Below, piece by piece: positions 8,701-16,249 of a DNA stretch of 39,431 bases. This DNA comes from Flavobacteriaceae bacterium (GTDB taxonomy: Bacteria > Bacteroidota > Bacteroidia > Flavobacteriales > Flavobacteriaceae), in assembly GCA_029243165.1 (NCBI GenBank), contig JAQWSN010000019.1:1-39431 (forward strand). Reading direction: 5' to 3'. Below the pieces are notes generated by a model. That model searched no databases and was not told where the DNA came from. It was given only the letters and a program-made list of their open reading frames with translations. A program made the position numbers and the translations under genes. The stretch's first letter is position 1. Every line of letters starts with the position of its first letter.

Positions 8701-10022
8701 TTACTACTGGAGACAAAGAATTTTACAAAGGAATTGGAGCAATTCGTTACGAAGGAAAAGATTCTGACAACCCATTTGCATTCAAATATTATAATCCCGA
8801 TCAATTGGTTATGGGAAAAACAATGCGTGAACATTTTAAATTTGCCATTGCGTATTGGCACAGTTTCTGTGGTCAAGGAGGCGACCCCTTCGGGCCTGGA
8901 ACGCAACAATTTCCATGGGATCAATCTGCAGATCCTATTCAAAGAGCTAAAGACAAAGCAGATGCTGCTTTTGAGTTTATTACCAAAATGGGATTTGATT
9001 ATTTCTGTTTTCACGATGTTGATTTGGTTGATGAAGCTCCTACTTTGATTGAAAACGAAAAACGTTTGCAAACAATTTCGGACTATGTTGCAGAAAAACA
9101 AAAAGCATCTGGGGTAAAATTGCTTTGGGGGACTGCAAATTGTTTCTCGAATCCTGCCTACATGAATGGAGCAGCAACGAACCCTGATTTTAATGTAGTA
9201 GCTCGTGCTGGAGCACAAATTAAAATGGCACTGGATGTTACCATGGCTTTGGGAGGCGAAAATTATGTTTTCTGGGGAGGTCGTGAAGGTTACATGTCAT
9301 TGCTCAATACCGATATGGGTAGAGAATTGGATCATATGGCTCAAATCTTGACTATGGCAAGAGATTACGCTCGTGGCCAAGGCTTCAAAGGAGATTTCTT
9401 TATCGAACCCAAACCTATGGAACCCATGAAACACCAGTATGATTTTGATGCTGCAACTGCAATCGGATTTTTAAAGCAATACGGTTTAGATAAAGATTTT
9501 AAACTCAACATTGAGGTCAACCATGCTACTTTAGCCCAACATACTTTTGAACATGAATTAGCTGTGGCAGCAAATGCAGGAATGTTAGGAAGTATTGATG
9601 CCAATCGAGGAGACAATCAGAACGGTTGGGATACGGATCAATTTCCAGTAAATGTATTTGAGGTTACTGAAGCCATGCTAGTCTTTTTACGTGCCGGAGG
9701 ACTTCAAGGAGGTGGGGTTAATTTTGATGCAAAAATCAGGAGAAATTCAACGGATTTAGAAGATGTTTTTCATGCCCACATCGGAGGTGCGGATGTATTT
9801 GCAAGAGCAATGCTAACTGCGGAAAAAGTAATGAATGAGGGAGGCTTAGAAAACTTAAGAAAAGCACGATACGCTTCTTTTGACCAAGAGAATGGTCAGC
9901 GATTTGAGAAAGGAGCCTTAAGTTTGGAGGAATTATCCAAAATTGCGTTGAATAGTAAATCACCAGAGCGAATTAGTGGTAAGCAAGAACTTTATGAAAA
10001 CATACTCAACCAGTATATTTAA
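8697..10022 (+). CDS. xylA: Xylose isomerase, class II
   Basis: The enzyme isomerises D-xylose to D-xylulose in the cytoplasm using two divalent metals. Recognisable family landmarks are [23 protein letters not shown] with the catalytic His-Asp pair, the signature [25 protein letters not shown] with the metal Glu and Lys, [17 protein letters not shown] and [20 protein letters not shown]. The 441 residues and extended N-terminus are typical of class II enzymes of Bacteroidota. It overlaps xylB by 4 bp, and the FGE gene begins inside its last 29 bases, so the whole unit must be read from one mRNA. Confidence 0.97.
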   Translation: MITTGDKEFYKGIGAIRYEGKDSDNPFAFKYYNPDQLVMGKTMREHFKFAIAYWHSFCGQGGDPFGPGTQQFPWDQSADPIQRAKDKADAAFEFITKMGFDYFCFHDVDLVDEAPTLIENEKRLQTISDYVAEKQKASGVKLLWGTANCFSNPAYMNGAATNPDFNVVARAGAQIKMALDVTMALGGENYVFWGGREGYMSLLNTDMGRELDHMAQILTMARDYARGQGFKGDFFIEPKPMEPMKHQYDFDAATAIGFLKQYGLDKDFKLNIEVNHATLAQHTFEHELAVAANAGMLGSIDANRGDNQNGWDTDQFPVNVFEVTEAMLVFLRAGGLQGGGVNFDAKIRRNSTDLEDVFHAHIGGADVFARAMLTAEKVMNEGGLENLRKARYASFDQENGQRFEKGALSLEELSKIALNSKSPERISGKQELYENILNQYI

Positions 10023-11073
10023 TTTTCAAAACTTTAAAAAACAATTTTCCTCCTTACTAATTGGAACGCTTTCAGCTCTTTTTTTTAGCAGTTGTGGTAA
10101 TGGAGAGACCCAGAAAAACACCCCTATTGAAGTAAAAGATGGAATGGTATTGATACCTGCTGGTGATTTTCAAATGGGAAGTGAGGGGGGTCAATCACGA
10201 CAAGATGAATCTCCTGTTCATCGGGTTAGTGTAGATGCATTTTGGATGGATCAAACGGAGGTAACCAATGCGCAATTCAAGGCTTTTGTTGATGCAACGG
10301 GCTATGTAACCACTGCTGAAAAAAAGCCAAATTGGGAGGAATTAAAAAAGGAATTACCACCAGATACACCCAAACCAAATGATTCTCTACTTCAAGCAGC
10401 CTCTTTAGTTTTTGAAGCTACATCAGGTCCTGTCAATTTAAATGATTACGGCGCATGGTGGCGATGGAAACCTAAAGCAAGTTGGCGTAATCCCAAAGGA
10501 AAAGGAAGTACCCTTGAGGGAAAAATGGACCATCCTGTGGTTCATATTTCTTGGTATGATGCCCAGGCCTATGCTGCATGGGTAGGTAAGCGATTGCCTA
10601 CAGAAGCAGAATGGGAATGGGCCGCTAGCGGGGGGCAGAACGGAGCAAAGTATCCTTGGGGGGACGAACCAATTACAAAAGGACCTGTGAAAGTTAATGC
10701 TTGGGAAGGTAATTTTCCTTATCAAAATTCACTTCAAGATCAGTTTTTTTACACTGCCCCAGTTGGTTCTTTTGAGCCCAATCCGTTTGGTCTTTTTGAT
10801 ATGGCTGGAAATGTTTGGGAATGGTGTTCTGACTGGTACGATTTTACTTATTACGAATCGTTTCAAAATAAAAAGACAAGTAATCCTAAAGGTCCTGATG
10901 CCCCCTATGATCCCTACCAACCCTACCTTAGACAGAAAGTAATGCGAGGAGGATCTTTTCTTTGCAACGATGCCTATTGTTCCGGTTATCGAGTTTCTTC
11001 GAGAATGAAATCATCTCCAGATACAGGTTTACAACACACTGGCTTTAGGCTTGTTAAAACAGCAAATTTTTAG
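9994..11073 (+). CDS. Formylglycine-generating enzyme-like lipoprotein (sulfatase activator family)
   Basis: The protein has the FGE-sulfatase fold: [14 protein letters not shown], the [12 protein letters not shown] pattern, [42 protein letters not shown] and a C-terminal [16 protein letters not shown]. The two cysteines C324 and C329 have the five-residue spacing and context of the copper-binding active-site pair of true FGE, which oxidises the sulfatase Cys in CxPxR to formylglycine. Many family members lack these Cys, so catalysis is likely here. A lipobox FSSC (C34) follows the signal segment, so it acts on the periplasmic side. The frame opens at GTG 9976, but ATG 9994 is preferred. It is 359 residues and starts 29 bp inside xylA, apparently as the last gene of the operon. 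A sulfatase with the CTPSR motif is at 37754-39178. Confidence 0.88.
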   Translation: MKTYSTSIFNFQNFKKQFSSLLIGTLSALFFSSCGNGETQKNTPIEVKDGMVLIPAGDFQMGSEGGQSRQDESPVHRVSVDAFWMDQTEVTNAQFKAFVDATGYVTTAEKKPNWEELKKELPPDTPKPNDSLLQAASLVFEATSGPVNLNDYGAWWRWKPKASWRNPKGKGSTLEGKMDHPVVHISWYDAQAYAAWVGKRLPTEAEWEWAASGGQNGAKYPWGDEPITKGPVKVNAWEGNFPYQNSLQDQFFYTAPVGSFEPNPFGLFDMAGNVWEWCSDWYDFTYYESFQNKKTSNPKGPDAPYDPYQPYLRQKVMRGGSFLCNDAYCSGYRVSSRMKSSPDTGLQHTGFRLVKTANF

Positions 11074-11092
11074 CTTGTAAAATTTCTTTTTT

Positions 11093-11121
11093 AAAAAAAA
11101 TGACACTGTGTCATTTTTTTT
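11093..11121 (+). terminator. Strong intrinsic terminator after the xylose operon
   Basis: Arms AAAAAAAATGACA (11093-11105) and TGTCATTTTTTTT (11109-11121) pair perfectly over 13 bp with a 3-nt loop, the right arm being a run of eight T. It lies 19 bp after the FGE stop and 27 bp before the etfB start, so it separates the two operons. The symmetric A- and T-runs would allow termination on either strand. Confidence 0.85.
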
Positions 11122-11148
11122 ATTAGCTTCGTATAAAATACCAATTGT

Positions 11149-11895
11149 ATGAAGGTTTTAGTATGTATTAGTAGTGTGCCTGATACCACATCCAAAATAA
11201 ATTTTGTTGATGAAAACAAGGCTTTCGACTCCCAAGGGGTCACCTACATCATTAATCCTAATGACGAATTTGGACTGACAAGAGCAGTTTGGTTGCAACA
11301 AAAACAAGGAGCTAAGGTTACTGTTGCAGCTGTTGGTGACGCTTCATGCGAACCAATTTTAAGAAAGTGTTTGGCTATCGGAGCCGATAATGCCGTTCGA
11401 ATAGATAGTATTCCTTACGATGGATTTTTTGTGGCATCTCAACTTGCTGCTTATGCAGAAGGAGAAGCCTTTGATTTGATTATTACGGGTCGAGAGTCTA
11501 TTGACTACAACGGTGGTATGGTAGGAGGGATGTTGGCAAATCATCTAAATATGCCCTATTTAGCAAATTGTATTCATTTAGAAATTGAGCAAGAGACTGT
11601 CCACTTGCAAAGAGAAATTGATGGAGGAAAGGAGAATTCAAAAGGCAGTTTTCCAATAGTCATTGGAGCCCAAAAAGGTTTGGTTGAAGAGAAAGATTTA
11701 ATCATACCCAATATGAGGGGAATTATGCAAGCCCGCCAAAAATCTTTGGAGGTGCTTAATCCTACCAATGCAGAACCCTCAAGTCTAGTTCAGTCTTATG
11801 AAAAACCACCAGCAAAAGGACCAGTAAAACTTGTTGATCCAAACAATATTGATCAATTAATCGATCTTTTACAAAACGAAGCCAACGCCTTATAA
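11149..11895 (+). CDS. etfB: Electron transfer flavoprotein beta subunit
   Basis: EtfB with EtfA forms the soluble FAD/AMP heterodimer that takes electrons from acyl-CoA and related dehydrogenases and passes them to the quinone pool. The N-terminus MKVLVCISSVPDTTSKI, the segment NPNDEFGLTRAVWLQQKQGAKVTVAAVGD, the AMP-site region ITGRESIDYNGGMVGGMLA and the recognition-loop segment after LQREIDGGKEN are typical for the subunit in Bacteroidota. The 248 residues are normal. It begins the second operon, right after the terminator at 11093-11121; a near-match -7 box TAGCTTCG lies at 11124-11131. etfA follows after 11 bp. Confidence 0.93.
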   Translation: MKVLVCISSVPDTTSKINFVDENKAFDSQGVTYIINPNDEFGLTRAVWLQQKQGAKVTVAAVGDASCEPILRKCLAIGADNAVRIDSIPYDGFFVASQLAAYAEGEAFDLIITGRESIDYNGGMVGGMLANHLNMPYLANCIHLEIEQETVHLQREIDGGKENSKGSFPIVIGAQKGLVEEKDLIIPNMRGIMQARQKSLEVLNPTNAEPSSLVQSYEKPPAKGPVKLVDPNNIDQLIDLLQNEANAL

Positions 11896-11906
11896 AACCT
11901 TAAGTT

Positions 11907-12863
11907 ATGCCTGTATTAGTTTATATTGAGACCCAAGAACAAGAAATAAAAAAGTCCAGTTTGGAGGTTGCTTCTTATGGACGTGCAATAGCCGACGCAA
12001 AGGATACAATTTTAATTGCTGTATGTTTTGGCTTATCAGATACTTCTTTACTGAGTCACTACGGAATTGATAAAATCTACAGTGTTTCTTCAGGAGAAGA
12101 ATCGAATTTTAACTCTGATCGTTACAGTTCAACTTTACAAGAGATTGCGAAAAGTGAAGCAGTTGATATTCTGATTGTAAGTGGATCTGCCAATGGGAGG
12201 TTTTTAGGTCCTCTTGTGGCAGCAAAATTTGAAGCAACGTATTTTTCTAATGTTATTGGTCTTCCAAAATCATATTCACCTCTAGAGGTGAAGCGATCTT
12301 GTTTTACCAACAAAGCATTTACCCACAGCATTTCAAACAAAGAGAAAGTAGTGCTTTCACTTTCTTCGAACTCTTATGGAATTCATGAGAAAAGTGTTGA
12401 ATCCGAACAGTTAACTAGTGCTTATTCAAATTCGAGTTTTAATTTAGAAGTGGTTTCCGAAGAAAAATCATCAGACAAAGTAAGTATTGCAGATGCAGAT
12501 GTAGTGGTTTCTGGAGGACGTGGATTAAAAGGGCCTGAAAATTGGCATTTGATAGAAGATTTAGCCGCAGTTTTAGGCGCAGCGACGGCCTGTTCTAAAC
12601 CCGTTTCTGACATGGGTTGGCGTCCTCACAGCGAACATGTAGGGCAAACCGGAAAACCAGTTGCATCAAATTTGTATATTGCAATAGGAGTTTCTGGAGC
12701 AATTCAGCACTTGGCAGGGATCAATTCCTCAAAAGTGAAAGTCGTCATCAATAACGATCCTGAAGCCCCTTTTTTTAAAGCTGCCGATTATGGAATAGTT
12801 GGGGATGCTTTTGAAGTAGTCCCAGAACTTACCTCTAAGTTAAGAGCTTTAAAAGAAGTCTAA
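11907..12863 (+). CDS. etfA: Electron transfer flavoprotein alpha subunit
   Basis: The 318-residue alpha subunit carries the FAD. The C-terminal FAD domain shows VVSGGRGLKGPENWHLIEDLAAVLGAA, then PHSEHVGQTGKPVASNLYIAIGVSGAIQHLAG and VVINNDPEAPFFKAADYGIVGDA, all standard EtfA motifs; the N-terminal half is less conserved, as usual. It sits between etfB (11 bp upstream) and a CoA-transferase A subunit (14 bp downstream), so electrons from CoA-ester oxidation and ketoacid activation are probably co-expressed. Confidence 0.95.
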   Translation: MPVLVYIETQEQEIKKSSLEVASYGRAIADAKDTILIAVCFGLSDTSLLSHYGIDKIYSVSSGEESNFNSDRYSSTLQEIAKSEAVDILIVSGSANGRFLGPLVAAKFEATYFSNVIGLPKSYSPLEVKRSCFTNKAFTHSISNKEKVVLSLSSNSYGIHEKSVESEQLTSAYSNSSFNLEVVSEEKSSDKVSIADADVVVSGGRGLKGPENWHLIEDLAAVLGAATACSKPVSDMGWRPHSEHVGQTGKPVASNLYIAIGVSGAIQHLAGINSSKVKVVINNDPEAPFFKAADYGIVGDAFEVVPELTSKLRALKEV

Positions 12864-12877
12864 ACAATGAAGTAGAC

Positions 12878-13576
12878 ATGATAACCAAAACTGTACCAAA
12901 TGTGTCAAGTGCACTTGAAGGAATTCAAAGTGGAATGACTTTGATGCTTGGTGGTTTCGGTTTGTGTGGAATTCCTGAGAACTTAATAAAAACAATAGCA
13001 AAATCACCTTTGAAAGACTTTACCTGTATTTCAGCTAACGTGGGAGTTGATGATTTTGGTCTGGGTCTTTTATTCCAACACAAAAAAATTAAAACCATGA
13101 TAGGGTCTTACGTTGGAGAAAACGCTGAGTTTGAACGTCAGATGCTGTCCAACGAAATTGAAGTAGTATTAACACCGATGGGTACTTTGGCGGAAAAATG
13201 CCGAGCTGCACAAATGGGAATTCCTGCTTTTTATACTCCAGCAGGTTACGGAACAGAGGTAGCAGAGGGAAAAGAGGTGCGTTCTTTTCATTCAAAAAAA
13301 TATATTTTGGAGGAGGCCTACCAAGCGGATTTCGCTTTAATAAAAGCTTGGAAAGGAGATCATGCAGGGAACTTAATCTTTAGGGGAACGGCAAAAAACT
13401 TCAATTCAGTTATGTGTGGGGCTGCTAAAAATACCGTAGTCGAGGTTGAAGAATTGCTACCTCCTGGGGAGTTAGATCCAAACCAAATTCACACGCCTGG
13501 TATTTTTGTAGATCGTATTTTTGAAGGAACTTCCTACGAAAAAAGGATCGAAAATCTTACTCTTAAAACCCTTTAA
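12878..13576 (+). CDS. scoA: 3-oxoacid CoA-transferase subunit A (SCOT-like)
   Basis: Subunit A of a class I CoA-transferase, which moves CoA between succinyl-CoA and a 3-oxoacid such as acetoacetate. The motif MLGGFGLCGIPENLI is the glycine-rich CoA-binding loop of the family, and TPMGTLAEKCRAAQMGIPAFYTPAGYGTEVAEGKEVRSF is characteristic. The 232 residues match the usual length for the separate-subunit type. It is followed after 3 bp by the B subunit. The preceding etfBA genes suggest use in fatty-acid or ketone-body breakdown; the exact oxoacid cannot be told from sequence. Confidence 0.92.
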   Translation: MITKTVPNVSSALEGIQSGMTLMLGGFGLCGIPENLIKTIAKSPLKDFTCISANVGVDDFGLGLLFQHKKIKTMIGSYVGENAEFERQMLSNEIEVVLTPMGTLAEKCRAAQMGIPAFYTPAGYGTEVAEGKEVRSFHSKKYILEEAYQADFALIKAWKGDHAGNLIFRGTAKNFNSVMCGAAKNTVVEVEELLPPGELDPNQIHTPGIFVDRIFEGTSYEKRIENLTLKTL

Positions 13577-13579
13577 GTC

Positions 13580-14239
13580 ATGGCTTTAGATAAAGAGGGT
13601 ATTGCTAAGCGGATTGCCAAGGAACTTAAGAACGGTTACTATGTAAACTTGGGAATTGGAATTCCTACTTTGGTTGCAAATTATGTTCCTGAGGGATTAC
13701 AATTAGAGTTTCAAAGTGAAAACGGAGTTCTTGGAATGGGACCTTTTCCGATAGCGGGTCAAGAAGATGCTGACTTGATCAATGCTGGAAAGCAAACCAT
13801 AACCACTCTTGCAGGAGCTAGCTTTTTCGATTCGTCTACCAGCTTTGGAATGATTCGTGGGAGGCACATAGATTTATCGGTTTTGGGAGCTATGCAAGTA
13901 GATCAAAGTGGAGCAATTGCAAATTGGAAAATTCCAGGAAAACTGGTCAAGGGTATGGGAGGAGCCATGGACTTAGTCGCTTCTGCAGAAAATATTATCG
14001 TTGCAATGATGCATACTGATCGAAAAGGCAACTCCAAACTCAAATCAAAATGTAGTTTACCACTCACAGGGGTAGCTTGCGTGAAGCGTGTTGTTACTAA
14101 TTTAGCGGTAATAGATATTACATATGAGGGATTTTATTTAAAAGAGCGAGCACCACAGGTTGAGGTTGAAGAAATTATTCAAGCTACAGAAGGACTTTTA
14201 ATTGTTCCAAATCAAGTACCAGAAATGATTCTGGATTAA
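13580..14239 (+). CDS. scoB: 3-oxoacid CoA-transferase subunit B (SCOT-like)
   Basis: Subunit B supplies the catalytic glutamate that forms the enzyme-CoA thioester: it is E47 in the motif QSENGVLGMGPFP. Other landmarks are YYVNLGIGIPTLVANYVPEG at the N-terminus and GKLVKGMGGAMDLVASAENIIVAMMHTDRKGNSKLK in the middle. The 219 residues fit the family. It ends the etfBA-scoAB operon. Only a weak T-rich stretch follows the stop, with no clear terminator hairpin before the next gene at 14300. Confidence 0.93.
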   Translation: MALDKEGIAKRIAKELKNGYYVNLGIGIPTLVANYVPEGLQLEFQSENGVLGMGPFPIAGQEDADLINAGKQTITTLAGASFFDSSTSFGMIRGRHIDLSVLGAMQVDQSGAIANWKIPGKLVKGMGGAMDLVASAENIIVAMMHTDRKGNSKLKSKCSLPLTGVACVKRVVTNLAVIDITYEGFYLKERAPQVEVEEIIQATEGLLIVPNQVPEMILD

Positions 14240-14299
14240 AGTCTTTTTTTTAAATTTAATATTCTTAATTTTTTATACTTTTAGCTAAACTTTCAAGTT

Positions 14300-15043
14300 A
14301 TGTTTAAAAAATCGATTTTTAGTCTATCGTGTTTTATTGCGCTAATGGTTAGTTGCCAAAACACTTCAAAAAAAGAAAAAGAAAATAGCCCCGAGGGTAA
14401 TGAAACGAAAACAGTTGAATGGACAACTCTCAGTAGTTCGAATTCCCTTGAAGGATGGCATATCTTCCAAAATGAAACCGGGGAAAAAACAGGATGGTCT
14501 GTATCCGATGGTGTGTTTACCTTTAACTCAGAAGCGGCTTCAGGAGAAGGAAATAAAAGTTTAATTACTGACGATAAATACGGGAGCTTTGAAATTCAGT
14601 TTGAATGGAAGTTATCAGCTGGATCAAATAGTGGTTTTATGTGGGGGGTCAGTGAAGATTCAGAATATGAACACCCCTACTTAACTGGCCCAGAAATTCA
14701 AATTATTGATGCAGACATTTACGGTGACGATCCCGAAAATCAAATCCATACTACAGCAGCACTGTATGATATGGTAGCTCCTTCACAGGTTATGGCGAAG
14801 CCTGCAGGAGAATGGAATAGGTATCATATTACGATAGACCATGGCAAAAACCTTGGTACGGTAGTTCATAATGGAGAAGAGATCAATCGTTTCCCACTAC
14901 ACGGTCCAGAATGGGATGCTTTTGTTGAGAACAGTAAATTTTCTGATATGAAAGGTTTTGGAAAGTATCACGAGGGGTATTTATGCCTTCAAGATCACCC
15001 TGGAATAATATCTTATAAAAATATTAAAATCAGACGATTGTAA
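14300..15043 (+). CDS. DUF1080 (3-keto-disaccharide hydrolase-like) lipoprotein
   Basis: The 247-residue lipoprotein has a signal peptide ending in the lipobox MVSC (C19). The body is the DUF1080 jelly-roll, concanavalin-like domain: LSSSNSLEGWHIF, WSVSDGVFTFNS, SFEIQFEWKLSAGSNSGFMWGV, GPEIQIIDAD, AGEWNRYHITIDHG and a C-terminal IKIRRL strand. Characterised relatives cleave 3-keto-glycosides, and many Bacteroidota carry them next to sugar isomerase/epimerase-like proteins such as the one at 4905-5954. Here it stands alone with its own near-match -7 box (TACTTTTA, 14276-14283). The true substrate is unknown. Confidence 0.85.
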   Translation: MFKKSIFSLSCFIALMVSCQNTSKKEKENSPEGNETKTVEWTTLSSSNSLEGWHIFQNETGEKTGWSVSDGVFTFNSEAASGEGNKSLITDDKYGSFEIQFEWKLSAGSNSGFMWGVSEDSEYEHPYLTGPEIQIIDADIYGDDPENQIHTTAALYDMVAPSQVMAKPAGEWNRYHITIDHGKNLGTVVHNGEEINRFPLHGPEWDAFVENSKFSDMKGFGKYHEGYLCLQDHPGIISYKNIKIRRL

Positions 15044-15046
15044 TAA

Positions 15047-15385
15047 GTGTATTTACCTAAACAAATAGCATCCTTTTTAAATAGATCATTGGCTTTTGGG
15101 CTGCTATTGTTTTTCATTATACCTCCAGCACTTAAGGCATTTCATGCCTATGAGTTTCATTCATTTCAAAAAGAATGTGAGCATAGTACTACTCACTTTC
15201 ACACCAGTTCTTCCCATAACGATGCATTGGATTACTTCTTTCAGCCCCTAATTCAATACAATAAAAACTATTCAACCTTTTTTGTCGAGAAGAACTTTAG
15301 AACTTTATTCGAAAATTATAGACTTCACTTTAGTAAACAAAGGTTTTACAAGATAAGATTAAGGGGACCACCTTCCTTTTGTTAG
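15047..15385 (+). CDS. Small His-rich membrane-anchored protein, metal-locus type
   Basis: The 112-residue protein starts at GTG and has one N-terminal hydrophobic segment (about residues 13-31) followed by a His/Cys-containing stretch, AFHAYEFHSFQKECEHSTTHFHTSSSH. The C-terminus ends in RLRGPPSFC. Small proteins with one membrane anchor, a cluster of His and a terminal R(A/G)PP motif commonly precede metal-related TonB receptor genes in flavobacteria, and I recognise this one by that pattern and by the genes that follow. A role in sensing or chaperoning Zn or Cu is inference. It starts 3 bp after the DUF1080 stop, so it may be read through from that gene. Confidence 0.65.
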   Translation: MYLPKQIASFLNRSLAFGLLLFFIIPPALKAFHAYEFHSFQKECEHSTTHFHTSSSHNDALDYFFQPLIQYNKNYSTFFVEKNFRTLFENYRLHFSKQRFYKIRLRGPPSFC

Positions 15386-15458
15386 AATTTCCGTAGACAT
15401 AAGTAAGCTTATGTCAATAATTAACAAAAGTAAATTTATAAACCTTAATTTTTATACA

Positions 15459-15596
15459 ATGAAAAAATATTTATTATTACTCTTTGCCTTCACATCATTA
15501 GCTGTTGTTTCATGCGAAAAAGACGATGATCATGACGATCATGATGGGCACGACCATTCAGCAATAATCATAGATGATAGTGAAAATTTGGCTTAA
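15459..15596 (+). CDS. 45-residue Asp/His-rich lipopeptide, probable metal binder
   Basis: An open frame begins earlier (15411), but ATG 15459 gives a clean lipoprotein signal: MKKYLLLLFAFTSLAVVSC with C19 as the lipidated residue. The mature part would be only 27 residues and contains the dense run DDDHDDHDGHDH (residues 22-33) with four His and seven Asp, a probable divalent-metal ligand set. It then ends AIIIDDSENLA. Its position between the His-rich protein and the lipoprotein/TonB receptor pair supports a metal-handling role. It is too short for homology; it could also be a truncated larger protein. Confidence 0.6.
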   Translation: MKKYLLLLFAFTSLAVVSCEKDDDHDDHDGHDHSAIIIDDSENLA

Positions 15597-15629
15597 AAAC
15601 TTGTAGTTTAAAGCATTTAAATTAACTGC

Positions 15630-15668
15630 CAAGGGGTCATGTGCAATTTTTTATTCTACATGGCCTTG
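15630..15668 (+). other. Imperfect stem-loop in the metal-module leader
   Basis: CATGT (15638-15642) pairs with ACATG (15658-15662). The stem extends by GG/CC and, past a GG bulge, by CAA/TTG, with a 15-nt AT-rich loop. It lies in the 107-bp gap between the lipopeptide and the next lipoprotein gene. No T-run follows, so it is not an obvious terminator. It could be an mRNA stability or translation element; this is a visual fold only. Confidence 0.3.
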
Positions 15669-15703
15669 CGGCGGTATTTGAATAAATAACCTAAAAAAAT
15701 TAA

Positions 15704-16249
15704 ATGAAAAATTTTCAGATTTTATTTAAAATTAAGCTTGTGGTAGTTGCCATAGCTTTAATTTTTTCATGTAGTAAAGATGATCCAGATGCAGTAAATC
15801 AGCAAGAGTTTATATCGAATGTTGTTTTAAAAATCCAATCCTCAGATGGATCTAAACAAACAGTTGATTGGGATCTAAGTGAACAAAACTCACAAGCCAT
15901 AAATTTAAAAGCAAACAGCGATTACACTGTTGAGATTTCATTTTTAAACACAAGTGACCCGAGTGCTATTGAAAACATTACTTTGGAAGTAATTGAGGAA
16001 GCTGAAGAACATCAGGTGTTTTATGGTTTTGCGGGTGTATCAGTCAATGTTAGTTCTGCTAGTGATGACACTAAAGACGGCAGTAGAGGCGTACTTATTA
16101 AGAGTGTTTGGAATGCAGATTCAGCTGGATCTGGAATTGCTCGTGTTTATTTGATTCATCAACCTACAGACTTTAATGCGACTACTCGTGAGGAAATGGG
16201 TGGATTTAATGATGTAGCGGTAGACATACCGATTACAATTACAGATTGA
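15704..16249 (+). CDS. Lipoprotein paired with metal-type TonB receptor
   Basis: The 181-residue lipoprotein has signal peptide end LIFSC (C23) followed by SKDDPD. It is mostly beta-strand by appearance, with the acidic/His segment VIEEAEEHQVFYGFAGV (about residues 94-110), the repeated hallmark I associate with flavobacterial lipoproteins next to zinc-type TonB receptors. The rest alternates strands and turns (GSGIARVYLIHQP near the end). The stop and the next start overlap by one base (TGATG), so it is translationally coupled to the receptor and may be its surface partner. The function is inferred from neighbourhood only. Confidence 0.7.
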   Translation: MKNFQILFKIKLVVVAIALIFSCSKDDPDAVNQQEFISNVVLKIQSSDGSKQTVDWDLSEQNSQAINLKANSDYTVEISFLNTSDPSAIENITLEVIEEAEEHQVFYGFAGVSVNVSSASDDTKDGSRGVLIKSVWNADSAGSGIARVYLIHQPTDFNATTREEMGGFNDVAVDIPITITD

